This document shows, piece by piece, positions 1 to 6,650 of a stretch of DNA of 13,182 nt. The notes beneath the pieces are model-generated. The model had not been told where the DNA came from. It was given only the letters and a program-made list of their open reading frames with translations, and did no database searches. Position numbers and translations under genes: made by a program. The DNA is from an uncultured Prevotellaceae bacterium (GTDB lineage Bacteria; Bacteroidota; Bacteroidia; Bacteroidales; Muribaculaceae). The stretch covers positions 1-13,182 of the forward strand of contig CALZFJ010000021.1 of the NCBI GenBank assembly GCA_945645715.1. Direction: 5' to 3'. The stretch's first letter is position 1. The number at the start of each line of letters is the position of its first letter.

Positions 1-82
1 GACCAATAGGGCTAATGGGACCTATAGGACCAATAAGACCAAATGGGCTAATGGGGCTGTGCGGGATAGATGGGGCTAATGG
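1..82. repeat. Degenerate 9-bp tandem repeat at the window edge
   Basis: About nine consecutive 9-bp units follow the rough pattern GGNCNAATG or GACCAATAG; examples are positions 1-9, 10-18, 28-36 and 46-54, and 10-18 is identical to 46-54. Because the unit is three codons long, one frame reads as a collagen-like Gly-Pro-Ile / Gly-Leu-Met series. The 77-codon frame that contains it lacks a recognisable start signal and runs through the promoter and leader of rplM, so I do not call it a gene. The array may extend left of the window. It lies upstream of the ribosomal operon promoter, and nothing in the sequence assigns it a function. Confidence 0.75.
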
Positions 83-141
83 AGGGGTGCTTATTAAAGG
101 GGTGTCTTCTTTTTTGTGGAAAAATAAATTTGTGGGAAAAT

Positions 142-172
142 TTGGTGGGTTGGAGAATAATTCGTACCTTTG
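142..172 (+). promoter_or_regulatory. Promoter of the rplM-rpsI-rpsB-tsf operon
   Basis: TTG at 142-144, a 20-nt gap, then TACCTTTG at 165-172. This fits the Bacteroidota sigma-ABfr pattern (TTG, 19-21 nt, TAnnTTTG) exactly. Transcription should start near 178-180, giving an untranslated leader of about 100 nt before rplM. No competing promoter is visible before rpsB or tsf, so this is likely the main promoter of all four genes. Confidence 0.82.
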
Positions 173-209
173 CAAGCCGATTATATCCAAATTTAACAAT
201 TCGTGGAAA

Positions 210-242
210 CCGCGGGACTTTTGGCCGGGTCTAAAGTGGTGG
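210..242 (+). promoter_or_regulatory. Candidate L13 autoregulatory leader hairpin
   Basis: Within the rplM leader, CCGC (210-213) can pair with GUGG (239-242) and ACUUU (217-221) with AAAGU (233-237), separated by an asymmetric GGG/G internal loop and closed by an 11-nt loop. The hairpin lies 40 nt before the start codon. Ribosomal protein operons often carry leaders bound by a product of the operon, and I recall an L13 leader class having been proposed for Bacteroidia. The pairing is seen in the sequence; its regulatory role is inferred. Confidence 0.42.
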
Positions 243-282
243 AAATGAATAAATTAATTAACATTTAATCAGGAATAACGAA

Positions 283-762
283 GTGGATACTTTAAGTTAC
301 AAGACAATCTCAGCAACAGCTGAAAAAGCTCAAAAGGAATGGGTGGTAGTAGATGCTACCGATCAAGTTTTGGGTCGTCTGTGCGCGAAAGTTGCAAAAA
401 TCGTGCGCGGCAAATACAAACCCTGCTACACTCCAAACATGGACTGTGGTGACAACGTAATTATTATCAATGCCGACAAAGTGGTTTTGACCGGCAACAA
501 GTGGGACGATCGCAAATATCTCTCTTACACAGGTTATCCCGGTGGACAGCGCGTGGCAACTCCGAGAATCCTTCAATTGAAGTCGGAGAAGGCAGGCATT
601 AAGGCAGGTAAGCACCCCTTGTTTATCAAGGTGATGAAGGGTATGCTCCCGAAGAACCGTCTTGGTGCAGCTTTGTTGAAGAACATTCACGTGTATAACG
701 GAGCAGAGCACCCACATGAGGCTCAGAATCCAAAGGTAATTGATATCAACAAACTTAAATAA
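283..762 (+). CDS. rplM: 50S ribosomal protein L13 (uL13)
   Basis: This is a large-subunit ribosomal protein that binds 23S rRNA early in assembly. The 159-residue product starts MDTLSYKT, as Bacteroidales L13 does, and carries the family core: the EWVVVDATDQVLGRL strand (19-33), the GDNVIIINA segment (56-64) and the signature around VMKGMLPKNRLG (117-128) followed by VYNGAEHPH. The start is GTG at 283; no ATG fits, and AGGAA lies 9 nt upstream. At 159 residues it is somewhat longer than the roughly 142 of E. coli, with extra length at both ends and a loop near residues 99-112. It heads the operon; rpsI begins 11 nt after its stop, the usual bacterial L13-S9 pairing. Confidence 0.97.
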   Translation: MDTLSYKTISATAEKAQKEWVVVDATDQVLGRLCAKVAKIVRGKYKPCYTPNMDCGDNVIIINADKVVLTGNKWDDRKYLSYTGYPGGQRVATPRILQLKSEKAGIKAGKHPLFIKVMKGMLPKNRLGAALLKNIHVYNGAEHPHEAQNPKVIDINKLK

Positions 763-773
763 GATTGAAGAAT

Positions 774-1160
774 ATGGAAAAGATTAATGCAGTAGGCCGC
801 CGTAAGGCCGCAATCGCCCGTGTATTTGTTACAGAGGGTAATGGCGAGATTACAATCAACAAGCGCTCGCTCGAGGTTTATTTCCCTTCTTCAATTCTTC
901 AATTCATCGTTAAGCAGCCGCTTAACCTCCTTGAAGTAGCTGAGAAATATAATATTAATGTGAATCTTTGTGGTGGTGGCTACAAGGGGCAGGCAGAGGC
1001 ACTTCGCCTTGCAATTGCCCGTGCACTTGTGAAGATCAACGCCGACGACAAGGCTGCCCTCCGTGCAGCAGGCTTCGTAACCCGCGACCCACGTGCAGTG
1101 GAGCGCAAGAAGCCGGGTCGTCCAAAGGCACGCAAGAGATTCCAGTTCAGCAAGCGTTAA
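774..1160 (+). CDS. rpsI: 30S ribosomal protein S9 (uS9)
   Basis: S9 sits in the head of the small subunit. Its basic C-terminal tail reaches the ribosomal P site and touches the anticodon stem of the tRNA. The 128-residue product has MEKINAVGRRKAAIARV at its start, the conserved GGGYKGQAEALRLAIARAL segment at about 65-83, and the basic tail ending QFSKR with the terminal arginine in place. I start it at ATG 774, where MEKINAVGRRK matches the family start; a TTG three codons upstream would add residues not expected. It lies 11 nt after rplM and is translated from the same message. It is a typical length with no anomaly. Confidence 0.97.
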   Translation: MEKINAVGRRKAAIARVFVTEGNGEITINKRSLEVYFPSSILQFIVKQPLNLLEVAEKYNINVNLCGGGYKGQAEALRLAIARALVKINADDKAALRAAGFVTRDPRAVERKKPGRPKARKRFQFSKR

Positions 1161-1207
1161 TATATTATTGTGTATTATATATCTTGCAGAGCTTGAAGAA
1201 GCAGAGA

Positions 1208-1271
1208 GTTTAGTATCTAAACCGCATGGACTTGACTTGGCCGCGATGTCGAGGTTAGCTACCATGAGGTT
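1208..1271 (+). promoter_or_regulatory. Structured leader before rpsB with two competing folds
   Basis: The 152-nt gap between rpsI and rpsB holds a likely RNA structure. A long stem pairs AACCGCAUGG (1220-1229) with CCAUGAGGUU (1262-1271), with one G-A mismatch. Inside it CUUGAC (1231-1236) pairs with GUCGAG (1248-1253) around an 11-nt loop, leaving GUUAGCUA unpaired on the 3' side. A rival hairpin, GUUUAG (1208-1213) with CUAAAC (1217-1222) and a UAU loop, shares bases 1220-1222 with the long stem, so the two cannot form together. No U-tract follows, so a simple terminator is unlikely. Control of rpsB-tsf by S2 is known in Proteobacteria from an unrelated leader; a similar role here is inference. 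Confidence 0.55.
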
Positions 1272-1312
1272 GAATTAAAACAGAACGTAAACAAATAAAG
1301 AAAAAATTTAAA

Positions 1313-2140
1313 ATGGCAACACCAACTTTTGACCAACTTTTAGAGGCAGGATGTCACTTCGGCCACTTGAAACGCAAATGGAATCCTGCAATGGCTCCTT
1401 ACATTTTCATGGAGCGTAATGGTATCCACATTATCGACCTTTATAAGACAGCAGCTAAGCTCGACGAGGCAGCTGCCGCACTCAAGAATATTGCAAAAGC
1501 CGGCAAGAAGGTGCTTTTCGTAGCAACCAAGAAGCAGGCAAAGCAGGTAATCGCCGACAAGGCAACTTCGGTAAACATGCCGTACGTAATCGAGCGCTGG
1601 CCGGGTGGTATGCTCACCAACTTCCCCACAATCCGCAAGGCTGTGAAGAAGATGACAGCAATCGACAAGATGACAAAGGACGGCACATTCGACAACCTTT
1701 CAAAGCGTGAGAAGCTTCAGATCACACGTCAGCGTGCAAAGCTCGAGAAGACTCTCGGTAGCATCGCCGACTTGAACCGTCTGCCTTCAGCACTCTTTGT
1801 GGTTGACGTAATGAAGGAGCACATTGCAGTGGCTGAGGCTAACCGCCTTGGTATCCCTGTATTCGGAATCGTTGATACCAACTCAGATCCTAACCCAATC
1901 GATTTCGTAATCCCTGCAAACGACGATGCATCGAAGTCGATTGAGCTTATCCTCGACACCCTTTGTGCAGCAATGATTGAGGGCCTTGAGGAGCGCAAGG
2001 TAGAGAAGGTTGACAACAAGGATGCAGAGGCTGAGGAGGCACCGAAGCCAAAGCGTACTCGCGTAGCACGCCGCAAGGGTGCAGAGGCTGAGGCAGAAGC
2101 TCCGGCTGAAGAGACAGCAACCGAGGAGGCAGCTGAGTAA
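1313..2140 (+). CDS. rpsB: 30S ribosomal protein S2 (uS2)
   Basis: S2 joins the small subunit late in assembly and is needed, with S1, for binding many messages. The 275-residue product has the family start (LLEAGCHFGHLKRKWNPAMAPYI, residues 9-31), the ERWPGGMLTNF motif (94-104), and the LFVVDVMKEHIAVAEANRLGIPVFGIVDTNSDP region (161-193). It is longer than the 241 residues of E. coli because of a low-complexity tail from about 228 that alternates acidic Glu/Ala stretches with a basic KPKRTRVARRKG patch; such tails occur in Bacteroidota S2. The start ATG at 1313 has an A-rich leader and no Shine-Dalgarno sequence. It is followed by tsf after a 188-nt structured gap. Confidence 0.97.
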   Translation: MATPTFDQLLEAGCHFGHLKRKWNPAMAPYIFMERNGIHIIDLYKTAAKLDEAAAALKNIAKAGKKVLFVATKKQAKQVIADKATSVNMPYVIERWPGGMLTNFPTIRKAVKKMTAIDKMTKDGTFDNLSKREKLQITRQRAKLEKTLGSIADLNRLPSALFVVDVMKEHIAVAEANRLGIPVFGIVDTNSDPNPIDFVIPANDDASKSIELILDTLCAAMIEGLEERKVEKVDNKDAEAEEAPKPKRTRVARRKGAEAEAEAPAEETATEEAAE

Positions 2141-2170
2141 TATAGCTCAGGTGCAACCAAGTGCACTCTG

Positions 2171-2269
2171 CTCACACTCGCTCATACATAACTCAAGTTT
2201 CGCGCAAAGTGTGCGAAACTTGAAGTTTATAGAAAACACGACTACAAGTGGTGTGAGACGAAGTGAGTG
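2171..2269 (+). repeat. Nested near-palindrome between rpsB and tsf
   Basis: The centre is a strong hairpin: CAAGUUUCGCGC (2194-2205) pairs with GUGCGAAACUUG (2211-2222), 12 bp around a 5-nt AAAGU loop, and can extend with ACU/AGU past a bulged A at 2223. Around it lie further complementary arms: CUCACAC (2171-2177) matches GUGUGAG (2251-2257), and CACUCGCUCA (2175-2184) matches 2254-2265 with bulges at 2258 and 2262. These outer pairings overlap, so only one register can form at a time. Without a U-tract it is a poor terminator. It could be a mobile palindromic repeat, an RNA-processing site, or a control element between S2 and EF-Ts. Confidence 0.6.
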
Positions 2270-2328
2270 AACCAATTGAATAGTAAACAGAAAATTATTT
2301 TTAACGACTAAAACCATACATTAGAACT

Positions 2329-3321
2329 ATGGCAGTTACAATGGCAGATATCAGCAAGCTTCGCGCAATGACCGGTGCCGGTCTTATGGATTGCAAGAAG
2401 GCTTTGGCTGAGGCAAACAACGATATGAACGCTGCAATTGAGATCATTCGTAAGAAGGGTCAGGCAGTAGCAGCAAAGCGTGAGGACCGTGAGGCATCGG
2501 AGGGTTGCGTACTCGCAGATGCAGCTGAGGGATTTGCAGCAATCGTAGCTCTCAAGTGTGAGACCGACTTCGTTGCAAAGAACGAGGGTTTTGTGGCACT
2601 CACCAAGAAGATTCTTGCAGCAGCAATGGCTGCAAAGGCAAAGAACATCGACGAGCTTAAGGACGTGGAGATTGAGGGTCGCAAGATTTCAGATCTCATC
2701 GTTGAGGAGATTGGTAAGACAGGTGAGAAGATGGAGCTTGGCGCCTACGAGTTTGTAGAGGGCGTACAGGCAACAGCTTACAACCACTTCGGCAACAAGC
2801 TTTCTACTATCGTAGCATTCAACGAGAAACTCGCTGATGCACACGTAGGTAAGGAAGTGGCTATGCAGGTAGCAGCAATGAATCCTATCGCACTCGATGA
2901 GGACAGTATGCCGCAGGAGGTTAAGGACTCTGAGTATAATGTAGCTGTAGATAAGACTCGCCAGGAGCAGATCCAGAAGGCAGTAGAGGTAGCTATCAAG
3001 AAGGCAGGCTTCAATCCTGCTCACTTCGACAGCGAGGCTCACATGGAGTCGAACCAGACTAAGGGCTGGATTACAGCTGATGACGTAGTGGCAGTGAAGA
3101 AAATCATCGCTGACGTAACAGCTGAGAAGTCGGCTAACTTGAACGAGACAATGATTCAGAACATTGCAAAGGGTCGTCTCAACAAGTTCTTCAAGGAGAA
3201 CTGCTTGCTCAAGCAAGAGTTTGTATCCGACAACACTATGGATATCGCTACTTACTTGAAGAAGCAGAGCGTTACACTCACAGTGACCGCATTCAAGCGC
3301 GTAAACTTGAACAAGGATTAA
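2329..3321 (+). CDS. tsf: Elongation factor Ts
   Basis: EF-Ts is the cytoplasmic nucleotide exchange factor that releases GDP from EF-Tu so that it can reload with GTP. The 330-residue product has the N-terminal UBA-like module (ADISKLRAMTGAGLMDCKKALAE, 6-28), the exchange motif TDFVAKN (79-85) that contacts EF-Tu, and two core subdomains. The length suits Bacteroidales and exceeds the 283 of E. coli. The start is ATG at 2329 (MAVTMADISKLR); an internal ATG four codons on is a weaker option. It is the last gene of the operon, and a strong terminator lies 36 nt after its stop. No separate promoter is visible before it. Confidence 0.97.
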   Translation: MAVTMADISKLRAMTGAGLMDCKKALAEANNDMNAAIEIIRKKGQAVAAKREDREASEGCVLADAAEGFAAIVALKCETDFVAKNEGFVALTKKILAAAMAAKAKNIDELKDVEIEGRKISDLIVEEIGKTGEKMELGAYEFVEGVQATAYNHFGNKLSTIVAFNEKLADAHVGKEVAMQVAAMNPIALDEDSMPQEVKDSEYNVAVDKTRQEQIQKAVEVAIKKAGFNPAHFDSEAHMESNQTKGWITADDVVAVKKIIADVTAEKSANLNETMIQNIAKGRLNKFFKENCLLKQEFVSDNTMDIATYLKKQSVTLTVTAFKRVNLNKD

Positions 3322-3357
3322 TTACTTGCTGACATAGCGATAAACTACCAATATTAA

Positions 3358-3402
3358 TCAATGGCGTGTACCCATCATGGGAGGCACGCCATTGGTCTTT
3401 TA
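3358..3402 (+). terminator. Intrinsic terminator of the ribosomal operon
   Basis: CAAUGGCGUG (3359-3368) pairs perfectly with CACGCCAUUG (3385-3394), with a further U-G pair outside and an inner CCC/GGG stem (3371-3373 with 3379-3381). A U-rich run, TCTTTTAT, follows at 3396-3403. It begins 36 nt after tsf and is the clearest terminator in the window. Confidence 0.9.
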
Positions 3403-3744
3403 TGCTTACCTTGTATTCAGCCTGCCACAATATCCACTTAGCAGCGTACCTAATCGGCACGCATTATTCATTACGGATTAATCTCTGAGGGGTCAAGAAC
3501 TCTCAGCTACGAGGCAGGGCGGTCGCCCTCGGCGACCATCATCACCCATTCTTCCGCACCACAGCCATTCAACCGTCGCCCATAGTGCTGCGATTCAATC
3601 ATCGGCGGACGGCTTATCTCGGATGCTTACGAAAAAGTGAACGGAAATGCAAGTTATGCGAGGTGATGGTGCATAAATCTCGTGATTTATGTGTAAATTT
3701 GTATAAAATAGGCTGCATCTCGGCAAAACAATTAAGCGAGCTTA
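3403..3744. other. Gene-free stretch with several hairpins between tsf and hflX
   Basis: No convincing coding frame is present on either strand. Three inverted repeats stand out. CUGAGGG (3485-3491) pairs with CUCUCAG (3500-3506) around an 8-nt loop. GGUCGCC (3521-3527) pairs perfectly with GGCGACC (3531-3537) around CTC. CATAAATC (3672-3679) and GATTTATG (3684-3691) flank TCGT and could be an operator or a hairpin. A frame open from 3585 into hflX would add 70 residues unlike the family and lies upstream of the hflX promoter, so I do not count it as coding. A small RNA or the remains of a lost gene are both possible. Confidence 0.5.
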
Positions 3745-3774
3745 TTGCTTTGCGCTCGATTTGCACTATCTTTG
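3745..3774 (+). promoter_or_regulatory. Promoter of hflX
   Basis: TTG at 3745-3747, a 19-nt gap, then TATCTTTG at 3767-3774, the Bacteroidota consensus. Transcription should start near 3780, only about 15 nt before the chosen hflX start. This is the main argument against the longer reading frame that begins at 3585. Confidence 0.78.
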
Positions 3775-3794
3775 CACAAAATAACGGAAAGAAT

Positions 3795-5024
3795 ATGATT
3801 GAAGGTCACATAATTAATGAGGCAGAGAGCGAAAAAGCCGTTTTAGTGGGGCTTATCACTCCTACGCAGAATGAAGCAAAAGCAAATGAATATCTCGATG
3901 AGCTTGCTTTCTTGGCCGACACCGCAGGAGCGGAGACGGTGAAGAAATTCTTGCAACGCATGGACGCGCCCAACCGCGTGACATTTGTGGGAAAGGGCAA
4001 GCTTGAGGAGATAGCGCAATATATTGAGGAAAATGAGGTGGGGCTGGTGATTTTCGACGATGACCTCACCCCAAAGCAGGTTGCCAACATTGAGAAGGAG
4101 GTGAAAGTGAAGGTGCTCGACCGCACCAGCCTTATTCTCGATATTTTTGCCAAGCGTGCGCAGACTGCCAATGCCAAGATGCAGGTGGAGCTGGCGCAAT
4201 ATCAGTATCTTCTGCCTCGACTGACGCGAATGTGGACTCACCTCGAGCGCCAGCGTGGTGGTATAGGTATGCGCGGACCGGGTGAAACGCAGATTGAGAC
4301 CGACCGCCGAATTATTCTTGACAAAATCACGCTCTTGAAGGAGCGCTTGCGCGGACTCGACAAGCAAAAGACCATTCAGCGCCAGAATCGCGGCAAGCTC
4401 ACGCGAATAGCCCTTGTGGGCTATACGAATGTGGGAAAGTCCACGCTTATGAACCTGCTTAGCAAGAGCGAAGTGTTTGCCGAGAACAAGCTTTTTGCTA
4501 CGCTCGACACCACTTGTCGCAAGGTCGTGATAGAAAACCTGCCATTCCTGCTCACCGACACTGTGGGATTCATACGCAAGTTGCCCACCAACTTGGTGGA
4601 GTCGTTCAAGACTACGCTCGATGAGGTGCGCGACGCCGACATTCTTGTACACCTTGTGGACATCTCTCACCCGCAATTTGAGGAGCAGATAGAAGTGGTG
4701 AACAAGACGCTGAATGAGGTGTGTGATGCAGCCAACAAGGAGATGATAGTGGTGTTCAACAAGATTGACGCTTTCACCTATGTGAAGAAGGACGATGACG
4801 ACCTCACCCCACGTACACGCGAAAACATACCGCTCGAAGAGCTGAAGGCTACGTGGATGGCAAAACTGCATGACAACTGCGTGTTTATCTCAGCCAAGAA
4901 CCGCAGCAATATCGAGGAGCTGAAGCAGCTACTCTATGCCAAGGCGAAGATTATCCACACCCAGCGTTTCCCCTACAATGATTTTCTCTTCCAGAAGTAT
5001 GACGATCTGGGTGAGGAGGTGTAG
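3795..5024 (+). CDS. hflX: GTPase HflX
   Basis: HflX is a ribosome-associated GTPase that splits or rescues stalled 70S ribosomes, especially under stress. The 409-residue product has the N-terminal nucleotide-binding domain (about 1-190) with the family motif RGGIGMRGPGETQIETDRR (154-172), a coiled linker (173-200), and a C-terminal G domain: G1 GYTNVGKST (209-217), G3 DTVG (255-258), G4 NKID (322-325) and G5 SAK (366-368). I start it at ATG 3795 (MIEGHIINEAESEKAVLVGL) because this matches the family start and sits just after a consensus promoter. It is a single-gene unit: the ribosomal operon terminator lies upstream, and a possible terminator plus a new promoter lie downstream. All catalytic motifs are intact. 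Confidence 0.95.
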   Translation: MIEGHIINEAESEKAVLVGLITPTQNEAKANEYLDELAFLADTAGAETVKKFLQRMDAPNRVTFVGKGKLEEIAQYIEENEVGLVIFDDDLTPKQVANIEKEVKVKVLDRTSLILDIFAKRAQTANAKMQVELAQYQYLLPRLTRMWTHLERQRGGIGMRGPGETQIETDRRIILDKITLLKERLRGLDKQKTIQRQNRGKLTRIALVGYTNVGKSTLMNLLSKSEVFAENKLFATLDTTCRKVVIENLPFLLTDTVGFIRKLPTNLVESFKTTLDEVRDADILVHLVDISHPQFEEQIEVVNKTLNEVCDAANKEMIVVFNKIDAFTYVKKDDDDLTPRTRENIPLEELKATWMAKLHDNCVFISAKNRSNIEELKQLLYAKAKIIHTQRFPYNDFLFQKYDDLGEEV

Positions 5025-5099
5025 GACCGATGCAGTTGCGACTACACTTCGTTGAGAAGGGCTGTGCGGTGCGGTTTTGCTGAAATTATGCGGTTTTCA

Positions 5100-5140
5100 C
5101 CGCGATAATGGCATAACTTTCGCGGGTTTTATTTGTTTTT
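5100..5140 (+). terminator. Possible terminator of hflX
   Basis: CCGCGA (5100-5105) pairs with UCGCGG (5120-5125) around a 14-nt loop, followed by a U-rich run through 5140. A rival 5-bp hairpin, GCGGU (5090-5094) with ACCGC (5099-5103), uses some of the same bases. The U-rich run also contains the TTG of the next promoter, so the two signals overlap. Confidence 0.4.
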
Positions 5141-5163
5141 ACCAATGGGTTGGTGTAACTTTG
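5133..5163 (+). promoter_or_regulatory. Promoter of the small exported protein gene, probably also ilvE
   Basis: TTG at 5133-5135, a 20-nt gap, then TAACTTTG at 5156-5163, an exact consensus match. The start point should be near 5169, leaving a leader of about 25 nt. No comparable signal is seen in the 71 nt before ilvE, so ilvE may depend on this promoter. Confidence 0.8.
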
Positions 5164-5193
5164 CAATAACTAAAGCGCAATTAAAGAGGGAAA

Positions 5194-5532
5194 ATGTTTA
5201 GAAAGATTCTATTGATACTGACTGTGGCCCTGTCGGCAATGATGGTGCCGTGGTGCGACGCTGCTGCACAGATGCAGTGGCGCGAAACCACGCACACGGT
5301 AAGCGTGCCGAGCCTGAACGACCCGCGGCAGAGCGATGGAGTGGAGATTTTCAGCCAAAATGGCGCGATAGTGGTGCGCACGCCACACCGAGTGCAGGTG
5401 AAGGTGTTTACCATCTTGGGGCAGCTTGTGTCGCAGTCGGTGCTTAACCCGGGCACATCGGAACTGAAAATAAATGCACGAGGCATCTACATAGTGAAGA
5501 TAGGCAATGTGACGCAAAAAGTGGCACTTTAG
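5194..5532 (+). CDS. Small exported protein made mostly of a type IX-like C-terminal sorting domain
   Basis: The 112-residue product has a signal peptide (MFRKILLILTVALSAMMVPW, then CDAAAQ) with likely signal peptidase I cleavage after Ala25. After a short linker, residues 50-112 read like the type A C-terminal domain of the type IX secretion system: a VEIF start, VFTILGQLVSQ in the middle, and GIYIVKIGNVTQKVAL at the end, with the typical GIYIVKI turn. There is no cargo domain; only about 24 residues separate the signal peptide from the sorting domain. It has a consensus promoter and, unusually here, a purine-rich AGAGGG 4 nt before ATG 5194. The function is unknown; it could be a small periplasmic or surface beta-sandwich protein, or a relic of a larger protein. 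Confidence 0.8.
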   Translation: MFRKILLILTVALSAMMVPWCDAAAQMQWRETTHTVSVPSLNDPRQSDGVEIFSQNGAIVVRTPHRVQVKVFTILGQLVSQSVLNPGTSELKINARGIYIVKIGNVTQKVAL

Positions 5533-5603
5533 CCAACAGTGTTGATGCATAGAGCGGTGCAAAATATGAAACAGGAAAATTAATTACACAAAATATTAAG
5601 AAA

Positions 5604-6632
5604 ATGGACAACAACACTACAATCGACTGGTCGAACTTATCGTTTGGCTACATGAAGACCGACTACAACGTGCGATGCGCGTATAAAGACGGAAAATGGG
5701 GCGAAGTGGAAGTAACCGACTCGGAGTACCTTAACATACACATGGCAGCCACCTGCCTGCACTATGGACAGGAGATCTTTGAGGGCTTGAAGGCATTCAA
5801 GGGCAAAGACGGCAAGATACGCATCTTCCGTCTTGAGGAGAATGCAAAACGCATTCAGCGCAGTGCCGAGGGCATCAAGATGGAGCCACTTCCTATGGAA
5901 AAATTCCGCGAGATGGTTGAGAAGGTGGTGAAGCTCAACGAGCGCTTTATTCCGCCTTACGGCAGCGGCTCGTCGCTCTACATTCGTCCGCTCGAGATAG
6001 GAATGTCGGCACAGGTGGGAGTGAAGCCTGCAACCGAATATCTTTTCTTGATATTTGTAACTCCGGTAGGACCATACTTCAAGGAGGGCTTCAAGCCTAC
6101 GAAGGTGGCTATCTATCGCGAATACGACCGCGCAGCACCTTGCGGCACCGGACGTTGGAAGGTGGGCGGAAACTATGCCGCAAGTCTTACAGCCGGCGAA
6201 ATGGCTAAGAAAAACGGCTACTCGGCAGTGCTCTATCTCGACCCGAAAGAGAAAAAATACATTGATGAGTGTGGACCAGCCAACTTCTTCGCAATCAAGG
6301 AGGGCAAGTATATCACCCCGAAGTCGGGTTCGATTCTGCCTTCAATCACTAATATGAGCCTTCAGCAGATAGCCAAGGATATGGGACTCGAAGTGGAGTG
6401 CCGCCCGATGCTTCTTGAGGAGCTTGAAGGAGTGGAGGAAGCCGCAGAGTGCGGAACAGCCGCAGTGGCTGCCCCGATTAGCGAGGTTCACGACATCGAC
6501 ACCGGCAAGAAGTACATTATTGCCAAGGACGGACAGCCGGGCCCGGTGACTACGCAGCTCTATAATCACCTGCGTGCCATACAGCTTGGCGATGAGCCCG
6601 ACACTCACAACTGGGTTATGGTGCTTGACTAA
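5604..6632 (+). CDS. ilvE: Branched-chain amino acid aminotransferase
   Basis: This cytoplasmic PLP enzyme of fold type IV makes the last step of valine, leucine and isoleucine synthesis and starts their breakdown, exchanging the amino group with glutamate. The 342-residue product belongs to the longer group II form. Lys186 in GTGRWKVGGNYAASL is the expected PLP Schiff-base lysine. The class signature runs from about Glu222 (DECGPANFFA), and GTAAVAAPISEV (284-295) binds the cofactor phosphate. The RIFRLEENAKRIQRSA segment (73-88) is also typical. The start ATG 5604 follows an A-rich leader. The gene lies 71 nt after the small exported protein gene and 18 nt before the HD gene, so co-transcription with both is plausible. 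Confidence 0.95.
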   Translation: MDNNTTIDWSNLSFGYMKTDYNVRCAYKDGKWGEVEVTDSEYLNIHMAATCLHYGQEIFEGLKAFKGKDGKIRIFRLEENAKRIQRSAEGIKMEPLPMEKFREMVEKVVKLNERFIPPYGSGSSLYIRPLEIGMSAQVGVKPATEYLFLIFVTPVGPYFKEGFKPTKVAIYREYDRAAPCGTGRWKVGGNYAASLTAGEMAKKNGYSAVLYLDPKEKKYIDECGPANFFAIKEGKYITPKSGSILPSITNMSLQQIAKDMGLEVECRPMLLEELEGVEEAAECGTAAVAAPISEVHDIDTGKKYIIAKDGQPGPVTTQLYNHLRAIQLGDEPDTHNWVMVLD

Positions 6633-6650
6633 AGTGGAAATAGATGGGTG

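Noticed and set aside
15..248. 77-codon frame with collagen-like Gly-Pro-Ile repeats
   Set aside because: It runs through the rplM promoter and leader, lacks a start signal, and the pattern comes from a 9-bp tandem DNA repeat.
1180..1186. TATCTTG as a possible internal promoter for rpsB
   Set aside because: It is one base short of the consensus, and the nearest TTG is only 9 nt away.
3694..3701. Second TAnnTTTG element (TAAATTTG) upstream of hflX
   Set aside because: No TTG lies at the required distance upstream, and a full promoter is present at 3745-3774.
3585..3794. N-terminal extension of HflX by 70 residues
   Set aside because: It lies upstream of a consensus promoter, does not resemble the family, and ATG 3795 matches the usual HflX start.
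3843..4871. 342-codon minus-strand frame inside hflX
   Set aside because: It lies fully within hflX, which has all GTPase motifs, and its translation shows no recognisable domain.
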